The notes: generated from the letters alone by a model not told the origin. Numbered from the stretch's first letter, positions 8,754 to 17,167 are shown. The stretch is DNA of 64,000 nucleotides from Spirochaetota bacterium (GCA_025457915.1 JALOTL010000012.1:1-64000), one strand, 5' to 3'. A program made the numbers and translations.

Positions 8754-8787
8754 TAAAAAAGGGGCGTAAACGACGCCCCTTTTTTTA
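8754..8787. terminator. Bidirectional rho-independent terminator
   Basis: A 7-bp GC-rich stem (GGGGCGT at 8761-8767 with its complement at 8773-8779) is flanked by A-rich sequence on the left and seven T on the right, so it can act on both strands. The nearest transcript to end here is that of the sigma-54 activator on the minus strand. Confidence 0.8.
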
Positions 8788-8892
8788 ATTGATTCATTCT
8801 GGGGTTAAACGTGTTTTTTTTGAAATAATGCACGCCGATTATGGATCTTGTTGTATAAATCATTTTTCTTCAATATAAAATTAATATTAAAA

Positions 8893-8919
8893 CCGGATGA
8901 ATGTCATCCGGAAAATTTT
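8893..8919. repeat. Hairpin with 8-bp stem
   Basis: CCGGATGA at 8893-8900 pairs with its complement at 8904-8911 across a 3-base loop. A mixed A/T run with six T follows on the plus strand, so it is terminator-like. Confidence 0.6.
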
Positions 8920-8930
8920 TTAGAAAGTCA

Positions 8931-8963
8931 CCCCTTCGGCCAGATGCAGGAAGGCCGAAGGGG
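8931..8963. repeat. Hairpin with 11-bp perfect GC-rich stem
   Basis: CCCCTTCGGCC at 8931-8941 pairs exactly with 8953-8963 across an 11-base loop. No T run follows on either strand, so this is an unexplained structure and not a clear terminator. Confidence 0.6.
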
Positions 8964-9094
8964 AAATGTCTGTGGAGATAAATGAGGCCAATTTGAAATC
9001 ACTTTAGTTAGTGTTATATTCATTCGCTAACTACTATTATATAACGCATTTTATATGCCAATTGCTTGATTATTAATTAAAATTAAGCGCGAAA

Positions 9095-9126
9095 TAATAC
9101 CGATTTTTTAAAAAAAATCGGTATTA
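9095..9126. repeat. Perfect 15-bp hairpin with a tiny loop
   Basis: TAATACCGATTTTTT at 9095-9109 pairs exactly with 9112-9126 across two bases. It is the closest of the hairpins to the 3' end of the sigma-54 activator gene, about 110 bases beyond its stop. Confidence 0.6.
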
Positions 9127-9237
9127 AGTGCTCATTATTTAATTAATGTGTTACAGAAATGACTTTTTTAAGGGTAGTTTTTTTTGAAAGTAATTTGGGC
9201 GATTATAATCTTATTTTGAGACTAATTTTGAGATTTA

Positions 9238-10614
9238 TTAGCTTATTATACCATATTTTTTTAATTTTCTATAGAGTGTAGCCCTGCTAATATCAAGCAT
9301 CACGGCAGTTTTATCAGCATTGCCCCTGGATATTTTATAAGCTTCCTCAATGGCTTTTCTTTCAAGTTCTTCAAGAGTCGGCATGCTTTTACGGGTTTCT
9401 GTTTCTTCTTTGTGTTCGTCCTCTTTTTTCGTATCGCTTTCAGAATCCGTCTGCCCGAAAAATTTAATGTCCCTTATCGTGGAATCCATGCTTTGCACGG
9501 CGGCCCTTCTTATTATATTTTTGAGTTCCCTGATATTGCCCGGCCAGGAATAATTAATAAGGGAATTCATGGCCTCTTCGCTTAAGGACATCTGGTCAAT
9601 TTCGTAGAAACCGCAGAATTCTTTCAGGAAGAACTCCGCCAGCACCGGTATATCTGATTTTCTTTCCTTCAATGACGGTATTTTTATAGGGTATTCCTCG
9701 AGCCGGTAATAAAGGTCCGATCTGAATTTTTTTTCAGCTATCATGGAAGAAAAATCCCTGTTCGTCGCGGATACGACTCTGAAGTCGACCTTCTGGTCGA
9801 ATTTTTCACCCAGCTTCCTTATGGTCTTGTCTTCAATGACCCTGAGCACCTTTGCCTGTATTTCCAGGTCCATATCGCCGATTTCATCCAGAAATATGGT
9901 CCCGCCGTTGGCCTGCTCGAAATATCCCCTGTGGTCCTGGAACGCGCCCGTAAAGGACCCCCTCTTGTGTCCGAAAAGAAGGCTTTCTGAAAGTTCGGTC
10001 GTAATCGCCGCGCAGTTGACGACGACGAAAGGACCGTTGGATCTTTTGCTGCCTGCATGAATGGCCCTTGCCAGAAGCTCCTTTCCCGTGCCGCTTTCCC
10101 CCAGGATGAGAACGTTTACATCCCGCTCCATTATTTTTTCAGACTGCTTGAATACCTCGTTTATCTCCGTGCTCTCGCCGACTATGCTGCTGAAAACCTT
10201 GTTGCGCCACAGGATTTCCTTCAGGCCGCCGACCTCGTTTTTCAGTTCCCGGATCGAATAGGCGTTCTCGAGAACGGTGTCGAGAAGCTCCGTGTCCAGG
10301 GGCTTCGTGAGGTAATCGAAAGCGCCCATCTTCATCGCGGAAATCGCGCTGCCTATTTCGTGTGAGGATGAAATGATTATGACGAAAATGTCAGGATGGT
10401 TTTCCATGAGATTCTTGAGGATGTCGGACTCCTTGTCGCAGCAGCTTTCGGATTCCAGTATGGCTATGTCAGGCTTGAATGACTCCAGGTATTTGTTAAT
10501 TCCGGAGGAGCTGCGCTCGAACCTTAACGAGAAATTTTTTTGGAGATGGTTTTTAAGTTCTTCCTCAAGGGAGTCGTCAATGTCTAAAAGAAGTATTTTG
10601 CCCCGATCATTCAT
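9238..10614 (-). CDS. Sigma-54-dependent response-regulator-type activator with altered receiver
   Basis: NtrC-family architecture: receiver domain (about 5-120), AAA+ sigma-54 interaction domain (about 150-370) with Walker A GESGTGKE, a GSFTGA loop (usual form GAFTGA) and the Walker B segment GGTIFLDEIGD, then a C-terminal Fis-type helix-turn-helix (AVMLDISRATLYRKLKKYGI). I place the start at ATG 10614, with AGGTG upstream, just after the yraN stop; an earlier in-frame start would lie inside yraN. The acidic pocket (D13, D14) and the conserved Lys (TKPLD) are present, but the phosphoacceptor position reads AILE54 where active receivers have Asp. It may be active without phosphorylation. No partner kinase is adjacent. 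Confidence 0.9.
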   Translation of the reverse strand: MNDRGKILLLDIDDSLEEELKNHLQKNFSLRFERSSSGINKYLESFKPDIAILESESCCDKESDILKNLMENHPDIFVIIISSSHEIGSAISAMKMGAFDYLTKPLDTELLDTVLENAYSIRELKNEVGGLKEILWRNKVFSSIVGESTEINEVFKQSEKIMERDVNVLILGESGTGKELLARAIHAGSKRSNGPFVVVNCAAITTELSESLLFGHKRGSFTGAFQDHRGYFEQANGGTIFLDEIGDMDLEIQAKVLRVIEDKTIRKLGEKFDQKVDFRVVSATNRDFSSMIAEKKFRSDLYYRLEEYPIKIPSLKERKSDIPVLAEFFLKEFCGFYEIDQMSLSEEAMNSLINYSWPGNIRELKNIIRRAAVQSMDSTIRDIKFFGQTDSESDTKKEDEHKEETETRKSMPTLEELERKAIEEAYKISRGNADKTAVMLDISRATLYRKLKKYGIIS

Positions 10615-10618
10615 CCCG

Positions 10619-10978
10619 TCACCTGAATATGTCCTCGATCCACTCGATGCCGTTTTCATCGACTGATATCAGATCAAAACGGAAGGTGGCCCCCTGTATT
10701 TCGTTCCAATTTTCGAACAAATACTTCCTGGCCGTATTCTTGATGGAATTGATTTTTTTCCTTCCTATAGAATACAGTGCGCCGCCGAATTTTTTGGAAT
10801 TTCTTTTTTTGACCTCGACGAACACCACGCTTCCGTCCTTGCCGGCTATTATATCTATCTCTCCGGTCTTGCCGGACCTGTAATTCCTCTCGAGTATTAC
10901 AAATCCTTTTTTTTCGAGAAAGTCGGCGGCTGCGTCTTCGCCGCATTTTCCTGTTATGTGTCTGTAACGACTATCCAA
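10619..10978 (-). CDS. yraN: YraN family protein (UPF0102)
   Basis: A 119-residue protein of the YraN/UPF0102 family, which has a restriction-endonuclease-like fold. Seen here: GKCGEDAAADFLEKKGF at the N-terminus, then ERNYRSGKTGEIDIIAGKDGSVVFVEVKKR, which holds the E-x-D...E-V-K nuclease-type residues. The start is TTG at 10978, with GAGGTG about 12 bases upstream. It sits between the HD-GYP-like gene and the sigma-54 activator. In many genomes yraN lies close to rnhB and trmD, as it does here. Its cellular role is not established. Confidence 0.9.
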   Translation of the reverse strand: MDSRYRHITGKCGEDAAADFLEKKGFVILERNYRSGKTGEIDIIAGKDGSVVFVEVKKRNSKKFGGALYSIGRKKINSIKNTARKYLFENWNEIQGATFRFDLISVDENGIEWIEDIFR

Positions 10979-10984
10979 TTCGGA

Positions 10985-12163
10985 TTAAAGCACCTCGAAT
11001 ATGTTCACTCCGATTTCATTTTCATCAATGGCCTTCAATATGTACAGCGATGTGTTTTCAATGAGGTTGATTATCTGTGTATCCTCTATTCTTTTTCCAT
11101 CCCTGTCGAATATGAGTTTTATGATCGGTCTGAGCGGTTTTTCCGGTATGGACCCTATGATGATGGCTATGCTGGAGTCGTTGAGCCCTACTATTGATCC
11201 TATCGGATAAACAGACATGCGCGAGAGAAAAACCCTGAGAATTACCGGATCGAATTTATTCACGCCGCTTGAAAGGAGGTTTCTCATCGCGTGATAGAAA
11301 TAAACTTTTTTCTTGTAGCTCCTGTTGGATATCTGGGCCTCGTAGCTGTCGGCTATCGCGGAAATCCTGGCGTATTCATCTATATCGTTCCCCTTGAGCC
11401 CCCTCGGGTAGCCCTTCCCGTCATATTGTTCATGGTGCTGGAGGGTTATGTTTGCGACTGATTCCTTTATCTGTCCGAGGTCCCTCAGGGCCTTGTATCC
11501 GAGAATGGGATGTGTTTTAATCTGGTTGAATTCCTGTTCCGTCAGGTTCGACTGCTTGTGGACAATGTAGACGGGCATTTTAACCATTCCGGAATCTATA
11601 AGCAGGGTGCCAAGCCCCAGCTCGTTCAATTTGGCCCTGCTGTACTTGAGGGCCATTCCTATGATTATCGCGTAAAACGTTACGTTGACCGCGTGCGTGA
11701 TGCTGTAGTCCTTGCCCTCGTCAAGGCCGTACAGGAAAAGAAAAACGTTGTTATTTTCCTGGAGGAGGTTGATGATATTGGTTACGGATTCCTCGAGCTC
11801 TCTGGTTGCGAAAACCTTGTCTTTCCTGATGCAGTTATATATGGAATTCACAGACCCCCTGGCATGGCTGTGGACCTCGATCAGTCTTTTTCTCCTCTTC
11901 AACAGGTCGTGGTATTCATCGATTATTTTTTTTTCGCTGTCATCGGACAGGGCGCCCGCAGGCATGGGCGTCCCGGCCTTCATCAGCATGCCGGCGGTTT
12001 CGACCTCTGCGACCCCCCATTTCATGAGTTTTTTAATGTCGCTTTCCTTTATCGGTGAATTGGAAGGCACGAGCATGTTGCTGCTGTCGATGTAAACAGG
12101 CTTGTCGAAAATCATTCCCGGTTTCAGATCTTCAACCGGGATTTTTTTCATTCCTCCGGCCAT
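10985..12163 (-). CDS. HD-GYP-type protein with degenerate metal site
   Basis: A 392-residue cytoplasmic protein. Residues 1-60 look like the N-terminal domain often placed before HD-GYP domains (IPVEDLKPGMIFDKPVY). The HD-GYP part is at about 150-310: a first His in SITHAVNV, HHEQYDGKGYP (the GYP element), and AIADSYEA. The HD pair itself reads LLIDSGMVKMP where active enzymes have HDIGK, so a metal-binding His and the catalytic Lys are missing. HD-GYP proteins normally hydrolyse cyclic di-GMP; this one may only bind it, or act as a scaffold. The start overlaps the FlhB-like gene by 16 bases. Confidence 0.85.
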   Translation of the reverse strand: MAGGMKKIPVEDLKPGMIFDKPVYIDSSNMLVPSNSPIKESDIKKLMKWGVAEVETAGMLMKAGTPMPAGALSDDSEKKIIDEYHDLLKRRKRLIEVHSHARGSVNSIYNCIRKDKVFATRELEESVTNIINLLQENNNVFLFLYGLDEGKDYSITHAVNVTFYAIIIGMALKYSRAKLNELGLGTLLIDSGMVKMPVYIVHKQSNLTEQEFNQIKTHPILGYKALRDLGQIKESVANITLQHHEQYDGKGYPRGLKGNDIDEYARISAIADSYEAQISNRSYKKKVYFYHAMRNLLSSGVNKFDPVILRVFLSRMSVYPIGSIVGLNDSSIAIIIGSIPEKPLRPIIKLIFDRDGKRIEDTQIINLIENTSLYILKAIDENEIGVNIFEVL

Positions 12164-12441
12164 TTATTAACCCTTTCATCAATTTTGGACCTGAATTCCT
12201 CGTTCATCCTGTAGCAGTAAGCAAGAACCTGAGTTACCGCCCTGTAAAGATTCTCGGGTATTTCAGCGCCGATTTTCATAGCTGAGAGAACTTCGGTCAG
12301 ATCCGGATCGAAATAGATTGTTATTTTGTTTTTTTCAGCGATTTCAATTAATTTGTCAAACAATATTCCCTTCGCTATGGCTATTATTCTCGGGATGTCG
12401 TCTGAATATTCCAGTGCAACGGCTTTTTTTCTATTATACAT
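12148..12441 (-). CDS. Cytoplasmic FlhB-like protein (FlhB C-terminal domain homologue)
   Basis: A 97-residue soluble protein matching the C-terminal cytoplasmic domain of the flagellar/type III export switch protein FlhB. Seen here: KKAVALEYSDDIPRIIAIAKG, then LFDKLIEIAEKNKI and AEIPENLYRAVTQVLAYCYRMN. It has no membrane segments and no NPTH autocleavage motif. The family matches YlqH of Bacillus subtilis, which likewise lies next to rnhB. It starts 1 base after the stop of the FliK-like gene, so the two are coupled. Its function is unknown; an ancient link to flagellar export is the usual suggestion. Confidence 0.85.
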   Translation of the reverse strand: MYNRKKAVALEYSDDIPRIIAIAKGILFDKLIEIAEKNKITIYFDPDLTEVLSAMKIGAEIPENLYRAVTQVLAYCYRMNEEFRSKIDERVNKWPEE

Positions 12442-12442
12442 A

Positions 12443-13510
12443 TTATGCCCTTATGTCCAATCCGGTATTTCCTGCCGCAAATTCAATCATATCCGACAGG
12501 CCTTCTTCGAACTGACGTCTTGAAATGACTTTAATATTCAAAACGGCGCCTTTAACTGCACTGTACAGGTCTTTGATGTTTTCATTCAGCAATTCAAAGG
12601 GTCTGCCGGGTTCGCAGCAAATGGTCATATTTGCTTTTTTACCCGCGTTTTTCGCAAGGATATCAACCTGGCCCAGTCCTGAAAATTCCACGGACACGGA
12701 CCAGGATCCGCCGTGTGACATGTATTTTATCGGCCTGAATTCATCGCCGTCATAATACGCGTATTCACCGTACAGGAGGCCGCCGTCTGAAAATTCGGAT
12801 TGCGTTAAAACGCCGGATAATTCTTCCATGATGCGCATATCTGGATGGTGTGCGTCTATCTTCTCGACCGATTCAAGGGCCTCGCCGATATCTGATTCCA
12901 TGTCTTTATCTTCATTCTGCCTCTTTTTCCCGGAAAATCCCGACCCGTAGCCGAGGAAATCTATCAGCGGCAGAAATACGGCGCCGCCCTTAAGGCCGCA
13001 AATGATTTCGGACAGTACCGCGGCGTGCTCCCTGCCGAGGCCTAGCCTTACCAGGCTGTTCATGAGCCTTGACGGGGATTTTGTTTTTTTCATGCGCATG
13101 CCGGCCATGCGGATTATTTCTGAATTAAGCTCGTAGAATCCGCTGATCCTCCTTTCCATGAGCCTGATCAGGTCCGGGTGATGCAGCCTGATGATCTCAT
13201 CCGGCTGCATCATGAAAAACGCTTCAAACTTGGAAATCGCGGTTTCCCTGTCGGGAAATTTGAGCAGTTTGAAGATGTAGGTGCCGCCGCTGGCCCCCTC
13301 GTACCGTATCCTTGCCTGGGTCCCTTCCGGAACGCCGGTCGTGAATTCCACCCTTATCCTTTTTCCGGCGACGTCAAGTATTGCGTGGTTGCCGTCCAGC
13401 CTTTCAAGTATTTTCGCGTTGATTACAGTTCCGCTGCCGATTTTTTTGAAGATCCCGTTGATCCCCATCCGGGCGTTTATTCTTATCAGATTTGTAAGAT
13501 CAGGGGCCAT
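12443..13510 (-). CDS. FliK-like/YlqG-position protein
   Basis: A 355-residue cytoplasmic protein. The N-terminal part (IGSGTVINAKILERLDGNHAILDVAGKRIRVEF, about 24-60) looks like a small beta domain. The C-terminal part (about 270-345: VDILAKNAGKKANMTICCEPGRPFELLNENIKDL, then NIKVISRRQFEEG) resembles the hook-length-control domain of FliK. In Bacillus the gene between rnhB and the FlhB-like gene is ylqG, which has the same context. Assignment rests on this position and a weak motif likeness. A role as partner of the adjacent FlhB-like protein is inferred. Confidence 0.65.
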   Translation of the reverse strand: MAPDLTNLIRINARMGINGIFKKIGSGTVINAKILERLDGNHAILDVAGKRIRVEFTTGVPEGTQARIRYEGASGGTYIFKLLKFPDRETAISKFEAFFMMQPDEIIRLHHPDLIRLMERRISGFYELNSEIIRMAGMRMKKTKSPSRLMNSLVRLGLGREHAAVLSEIICGLKGGAVFLPLIDFLGYGSGFSGKKRQNEDKDMESDIGEALESVEKIDAHHPDMRIMEELSGVLTQSEFSDGGLLYGEYAYYDGDEFRPIKYMSHGGSWSVSVEFSGLGQVDILAKNAGKKANMTICCEPGRPFELLNENIKDLYSAVKGAVLNIKVISRRQFEEGLSDMIEFAAGNTGLDIRA

Positions 13511-13514
13511 TTTT

Positions 13515-14213
13515 CTATTCTGGAAACAGGATGGATTTGACCGGCTCGTAGGATTTTCTGTGCAGCGGGGTTATTCCCGTCCTCATGATCGCGTCAATAT
13601 GTCTTTTCGTGCCGTAGCCCTTGTTGCTTGAGAAACCGTATTCCGGGTACTGGCCGTCTTTTTCCACCATAACCCTGTCCCTGCCTGTTTTAGCCATGAT
13701 CGAGGCGGAAGCAATTGAGATTGAAATTGAATCCCCCTTTACGACCGGGCGGCAGGGTATCCCGAGGTTGAAATTGAATTTGCCGTCTATCATTATAAAA
13801 TCCGGTTTCACCGGCAGCCTGCCGAGAAGTGAATTAACCGCCATTTCCGTTGCGCGGTTTATGTTGGTTTCATCAATTATATCATTATCAATGAATTCAA
13901 ATCCGCAGTAAAGGGAATGCTTCTTGATGATTTCTTCGGCGATGAGCCTTTTTTTGTGCGAGAGTTTTTTTGAATCGTTTACAAGAAAAATTTCCCTGTC
14001 CGGTTTCCGGATGAATAAATCGCTGAAAAGCGCTATGCCCACTGAAAGCGGTCCGGCCAGGGCCCCCCTTCCCGCCTCGTCAATTCCAGCTATTAATCTA
14101 TATCCTTTTTTCATAAGGGCGAGCTCGAGATTGAAAGACGGATAAGCAGAAAAGGCGGGATTTTCAATTCCCGCCTTTTTATTCGTTCCATTTTTTTTTG
14201 TTCCGGTAATCAC
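13515..14213 (-). CDS. rnhB: Ribonuclease HII
   Basis: RNase HII cleaves RNA in RNA-DNA hybrids and removes misincorporated ribonucleotides. The catalytic start motif [14 protein letters not shown] is at 42-55, followed by [11 protein letters not shown], the MIDGKF segment and [14 protein letters not shown], all typical. The C-terminus ends in a family-like [24 protein letters not shown]. The longest frame starts with GTG overlapping the rplS stop (GTGA) and carries about 33 extra residues. A hairpin at 14150-14179 lies inside that extension, so a start nearer [15 protein letters not shown] is possible, although the [14 protein letters not shown] segment looks like authentic family sequence. 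Confidence 0.93.
   Translation of the reverse strand: MITGTKKNGTNKKAGIENPAFSAYPSFNLELALMKKGYRLIAGIDEAGRGALAGPLSVGIALFSDLFIRKPDREIFLVNDSKKLSHKKRLIAEEIIKKHSLYCGFEFIDNDIIDETNINRATEMAVNSLLGRLPVKPDFIMIDGKFNFNLGIPCRPVVKGDSISISIASASIMAKTGRDRVMVEKDGQYPEYGFSSNKGYGTKRHIDAIMRTGITPLHRKSYEPVKSILFPE
14150..14180 (-). terminator. Hairpin between rplS and the conserved part of rnhB, attenuator-like
   Basis: An 11-bp perfect stem (AAAAGGCGGGA at 14150-14160 with 14169-14179) with an 8-base loop. The minus strand continues with four T, the plus strand with five. It lies inside the 5' extension of rnhB and could reduce transcription beyond rplS. Confidence 0.6.
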
Positions 14214-14626
14214 TTGTCTTTGCCGGTTTCTTCTTCCGCTTTGACCTCTTTTGTTCCCGTCGCTACAGGGGCAAGAATTTTCATCCTTTTTTCCCTGAGT
14301 TTAGCGGATTTGCCCTTTCTCTCCCTGAGGAAATAAAGTTTTGCCCTTCTCACCTTGCCTTTTCTTGCGACGTCGATTTTCGCTATCCTGGGCGAATGGA
14401 GCGGGAAAATCCTTTCCACCCCTATATCGAATGAGAGCTTCCTCACCGTAAAGGTCTTGCTGACGCCTTTATTGTCAATGGCTATGACTATGCCCTCGAA
14501 GATCTGGATCCTTTCCCTGTTTCCTTCAACGATCCTGTAATGGACCTTGACCGTGTCGCCTACGCTGAAATTTATCTCCCTTCCCGCGGGATTGATTTCT
14601 TTTTCAATTGCCTTTAGAAGTTCCAT
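14210..14626 (-). CDS. rplS: 50S ribosomal protein L19
   Basis: L19 of the large subunit. Matches include [13 protein letters not shown] near the N-terminus, [42 protein letters not shown], and [21 protein letters not shown] place the start at ATG 14626, because GGGAGA lies at the right distance from it; an in-frame ATG two codons earlier overlaps the trmD stop. There is a charged C-terminal tail of about 20 residues beyond the usual end. The neighbouring trmD and rimM give the standard ribosomal order. Confidence 0.96.
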   Translation of the reverse strand: MELLKAIEKEINPAGREINFSVGDTVKVHYRIVEGNRERIQIFEGIVIAIDNKGVSKTFTVRKLSFDIGVERIFPLHSPRIAKIDVARKGKVRRAKLYFLRERKGKSAKLREKRMKILAPVATGTKEVKAEEETGKDK

Positions 14627-14628
14627 TT

Positions 14629-15327
14629 TCATTCTCCCAAAATTTTACTTTTGATATATCTTTTATACAGATCGGGCCGCACCCTTTTTGTAATCTCTAT
14701 GCTTTTCTTCATGCGCCATTCCGATATCTCCCCGTGGTTTCCGCCCATCAGCACCCCGGGAACGGCCATGTCATCTATTACAGGCGGTCTGGTGTAGTGC
14801 GGATATTCCAGAAGGCTTTTTTCAAAACTCTCTTCCACCAGGGATTCGCTGTTCGACATGAAACCCGGGATAAGCCTTGCCACCGCGTCTATGATGACCA
14901 GGGCCGCGTATTCCCCACCGGAAAGAACGTAATCGCCGATGGAGACTTCGAGATCGACATACCTGTCTATCACCCTCTGGTCAACGCCCTCGTAATGTCC
15001 GCATATGATGCATAATTCCTTTTCGGCCGCCAGCCCCCCTGCTATCTCCTGCGTCAGGAGCCTGCCGGATGCCGCGGTCAGGAGGATCCGGGTATCATCG
15101 TTCTTTGCGTCCTCGATTGCCCTGAAAAGGGGATCAGGCATCAGGACCATCCCGGATCCGCCGCCGTAGGGATAATCATCGCACCTGTTGTGCCTGTCTT
15201 CCGTATAGGAGCGGATGTCCCTTATGTCGAATTTCATCAGCCCCTTTTCCGCAGCTCTTCCCATCAGCCCCGAACTCAGGGGGGATTTGAAGAATTCCGG
15301 AAAAAGGGTGAGAATCTTAAAAATCAA
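14629..15327 (-). CDS. trmD: tRNA (guanine-N1)-methyltransferase
   Basis: A 232-residue SPOUT-class enzyme that methylates G37 of tRNAs with S-adenosylmethionine, guarding reading frame. Recognised segments: ILTLFPEFF at the start, [23 protein letters not shown] (about 112-121), [15 protein letters not shown] (the knotted cofactor site) and YPHYTRP. Full length. It overlaps the rimM end by 11 bases and the rplS region follows, so it is embedded in the operon. Confidence 0.97.
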   Translation of the reverse strand: MIFKILTLFPEFFKSPLSSGLMGRAAEKGLMKFDIRDIRSYTEDRHNRCDDYPYGGGSGMVLMPDPLFRAIEDAKNDDTRILLTAASGRLLTQEIAGGLAAEKELCIICGHYEGVDQRVIDRYVDLEVSIGDYVLSGGEYAALVIIDAVARLIPGFMSNSESLVEESFEKSLLEYPHYTRPPVIDDMAVPGVLMGGNHGEISEWRMKKSIEITKRVRPDLYKRYIKSKILGE

Positions 15328-15847
15328 ACAGTCCCTCTACTGGTTTAATATCGATTCTCATGCGTTTGATTTCAGCCGTATCAACCATCGATTCCACGAA
15401 GGGCAGCATGAAATCCTTTTCGCCGCTTGTAATCACCAGTATCGATCCTGATCCGGCATCCATGATGTCCGTAACCTCCCCGAACGGTTTGCCGTCAAGG
15501 AAGGCGGTACAGCCGATGATGTCGCAGTAATAAAAGCTTCCATCTTCCAGGCCGCTTCTAGTTTTCTCCGCGTCATCCCTGTCTATGAAAATGTCAGCCC
15601 CGCGGTAGTTTTCAGCCGAATCCCTGTCTGTGATTCCATCAAGCTGTAAAAGAGCGATTTTTCCTTTGTTAACCGAGAACCCTTTTATGGAAAAAATTCT
15701 ATATTCGCCTTTATGTTCAATGAATATGCGGTTGTTGATTTTAAACCGGTCGGGGATATCCGTTATGACGTATATTTTCAGACGGCCGTTCAGGCCGTGT
15801 ACGCCTGTAATCCTGGCGATCCTGAGATATTCCTTTTTTTCAATCAA
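15317..15847 (-). CDS. rimM: Ribosome maturation factor RimM
   Basis: A 176-residue protein with an N-terminal RimM barrel (IARITGVHGLNGRLKIY, about 8-24) and a C-terminal PRC-barrel (FYYCDIIGCTAFLDGKPFGEVTDIMDAGSGSILVI, then DFMLPFVESMV). RimM binds protein S19 and helps 16S rRNA 3'-domain processing in 30S assembly. It overlaps the start of the KH-protein end by 8 bases and trmD by 11, so the genes are tightly coupled. Confidence 0.95.
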   Translation of the reverse strand: MIEKKEYLRIARITGVHGLNGRLKIYVITDIPDRFKINNRIFIEHKGEYRIFSIKGFSVNKGKIALLQLDGITDRDSAENYRGADIFIDRDDAEKTRSGLEDGSFYYCDIIGCTAFLDGKPFGEVTDIMDAGSGSILVITSGEKDFMLPFVESMVDTAEIKRMRIDIKPVEGLFDF

Positions 15848-16076
15848 GTATCTCCAGCACCACCCTCTTTCCGGTTTTCGTCGCGGAGGCGTTGATTATG
15901 GTCCTTATGGCCCTGGCTATTCTTCCGTGTTTGCCTATGACCTTTCCTATATCATCCTTGTTCACTTTGAGCTCGAGAATGGTCGACTTTTCCCCTTCTA
16001 TTTCCTTTATCTCCACCATTTCGGGATTATCGACCAGGGATTTGATCATGTACTCTACAAGTTCTTTATAATTCAT
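15840..16076 (-). CDS. khpA: KH-domain RNA-binding protein (KhpA/YlqC family)
   Basis: A 78-residue single-KH protein. The GKVIGKHGRIARAIRTII segment at about 43-60 holds the G-x-x-G loop of KH domains. It has the normal length for the family, which lies between rpsP and rimM in many phyla. KhpA-type proteins bind RNA and in some bacteria pair with KhpB/Jag. No khpB is in the window. Confidence 0.95.
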   Translation of the reverse strand: MNYKELVEYMIKSLVDNPEMVEIKEIEGEKSTILELKVNKDDIGKVIGKHGRIARAIRTIINASATKTGKRVVLEILD

Positions 16077-16091
16077 TTCGGCCTCCGGGAA

Positions 16092-16355
16092 TTATTTTAA
16101 GCCCTTATACTTCTGCCAAATCCCTTTTTTCTTGAGTAAAGTCAAAACGGTATGGGTCGGCTGTGCGCCCTTGCCGAGCCATTTAATCACTTTTTCCTCG
16201 TCAACTTCGAACTGGACCCCATTAACTATAGGCTGATACCTGCCGAGCTGGTCTATCACCTCTCCGCTTCTTTTTTCTCTGCTGTCTATGGCCACAACTC
16301 TGTAAAACGGTCTTTTTTTGGTTCCGACTCTCTGTAAGCGTATCTTAACGGACAC
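16092..16355 (-). CDS. rpsP: 30S ribosomal protein S16
   Basis: An 87-residue S16: [28 protein letters not shown], then [11 protein letters not shown] and [16 protein letters not shown]. The start is GTG at 16355, set by a GGAGGTGGG Shine-Dalgarno sequence. It is the first gene of the operon that continues through khpA, rimM, trmD, rplS and rnhB. A promoter candidate lies at 16388-16415. Confidence 0.97.
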   Translation of the reverse strand: MSVKIRLQRVGTKKRPFYRVVAIDSREKRSGEVIDQLGRYQPIVNGVQFEVDEEKVIKWLGKGAQPTHTVLTLLKKKGIWQKYKGLK

Positions 16356-16387
16356 TTATCCCACCTCCAGATATGATTAGGGTGTAA

Positions 16388-16415
16388 ATTATTTTTAGGT
16401 GCGTCTATTTGTCAA
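16388..16415 (-). promoter_or_regulatory. rpsP: Candidate sigma-70 promoter of the rpsP operon
   Basis: Read on the minus strand: a consensus TTGACA (-35) at 16415-16410, a 16-base spacer, then AATAAT at 16393-16388 as the -10. It is about 30 bases upstream of the S16 Shine-Dalgarno sequence, where a ribosomal-operon promoter is expected. Confidence 0.6.
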
Positions 16416-16489
16416 CTTAAAATGCCGACGGAATGCGAAAAAGTGGGCAGTTTGAAGGCATTATTTAAAAAAAGGACATTAATACAATA

Positions 16490-17167
16490 TTATAACAGCG
16501 CCAGCTTTTTCAGTTCTTTAACGCTGGAATTGGGATCGCCGCCCCTGAAAGCCGAGTTTCCCGCGACTATCACATCGGCGCCGGCGGATACGACCTTCGC
16601 TATATTTTCAGCGTTTATCCCACCGTCCACCTGTATCAATACATCCAGGCCTTCCGCCTTCGTGAAATCCCTCAACCGCCTGATCCTGGACAATGAATTT
16701 TCCATGAAAGGCTGGCCGTAGAATCCCGGATCCACCGACATGACGAGGACCATATCCATATAGGGAAGAATGTCGAAAACGGATTCAACGGGAGTTGAGG
16801 GGACTACCGCGAGTCCGGCTTTTATGGAACTGTCCCTTATTACCTTGAGAAGCCTGGGTGAAAACCTGGTGCTTTCATAGTGAAAGGTAATTGCCCATGG
16901 ATTAAGATCGATGTATTCCTTTATGGAATCCCCGGGTTTTTCTATCATCAGGTGTATGTCCAGGGGGATTTCGGTGTGCGTTTTCAGGTTTTTTATGTAC
17001 CCCGGACCGATGGTCAGGTTGGGAACGAACCTTCCGTCCATTACGTCTATATGCAGAAGATCTATGATCGAGGGGTCGATTTTTTTCACCGAATCGCCCA
17101 TTGTCGAGAGGTCCGCGGCAATGATCGACGGTGAGAGCAATACCCTGGCGCCTTTATTCGACGTCAA
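16490..17167 (-). CDS. rpe: Ribulose-phosphate 3-epimerase
   Basis: A 225-residue TIM-barrel enzyme that interconverts ribulose 5-phosphate and xylulose 5-phosphate in the pentose phosphate pathway. Motifs: LSPSIIAADLSTM at the N-terminus, LHIDVMDGRFVPNLTIG (metal ligands His and Asp), DIHLMIEKP, MSVDPGFYGQPFM (most family members have NPGFGGQ) and IQVDGGINAENI with the second Asp. All metal ligands appear intact. It overlaps the PASTA protein gene by 14 bases, so they are co-expressed. Confidence 0.95.
   Translation of the reverse strand: MTSNKGARVLLSPSIIAADLSTMGDSVKKIDPSIIDLLHIDVMDGRFVPNLTIGPGYIKNLKTHTEIPLDIHLMIEKPGDSIKEYIDLNPWAITFHYESTRFSPRLLKVIRDSSIKAGLAVVPSTPVESVFDILPYMDMVLVMSVDPGFYGQPFMENSLSRIRRLRDFTKAEGLDVLIQVDGGINAENIAKVVSAGADVIVAGNSAFRGGDPNSSVKELKKLALL

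Larger units (their letters stand above)
8690..9237. other. Non-coding stretch carrying a series of hairpins
   Basis: No gene is seen in these 548 bases. Four strong inverted repeats are spread over 8754-9126 and annotated separately, in an A/T-rich background. It lies downstream of the sigma-54 activator and upstream of the hydrolase-like gene, both on the minus strand. At least one hairpin can terminate the activator transcript; the others have no clear purpose and could belong to a small RNA. Confidence 0.5.
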
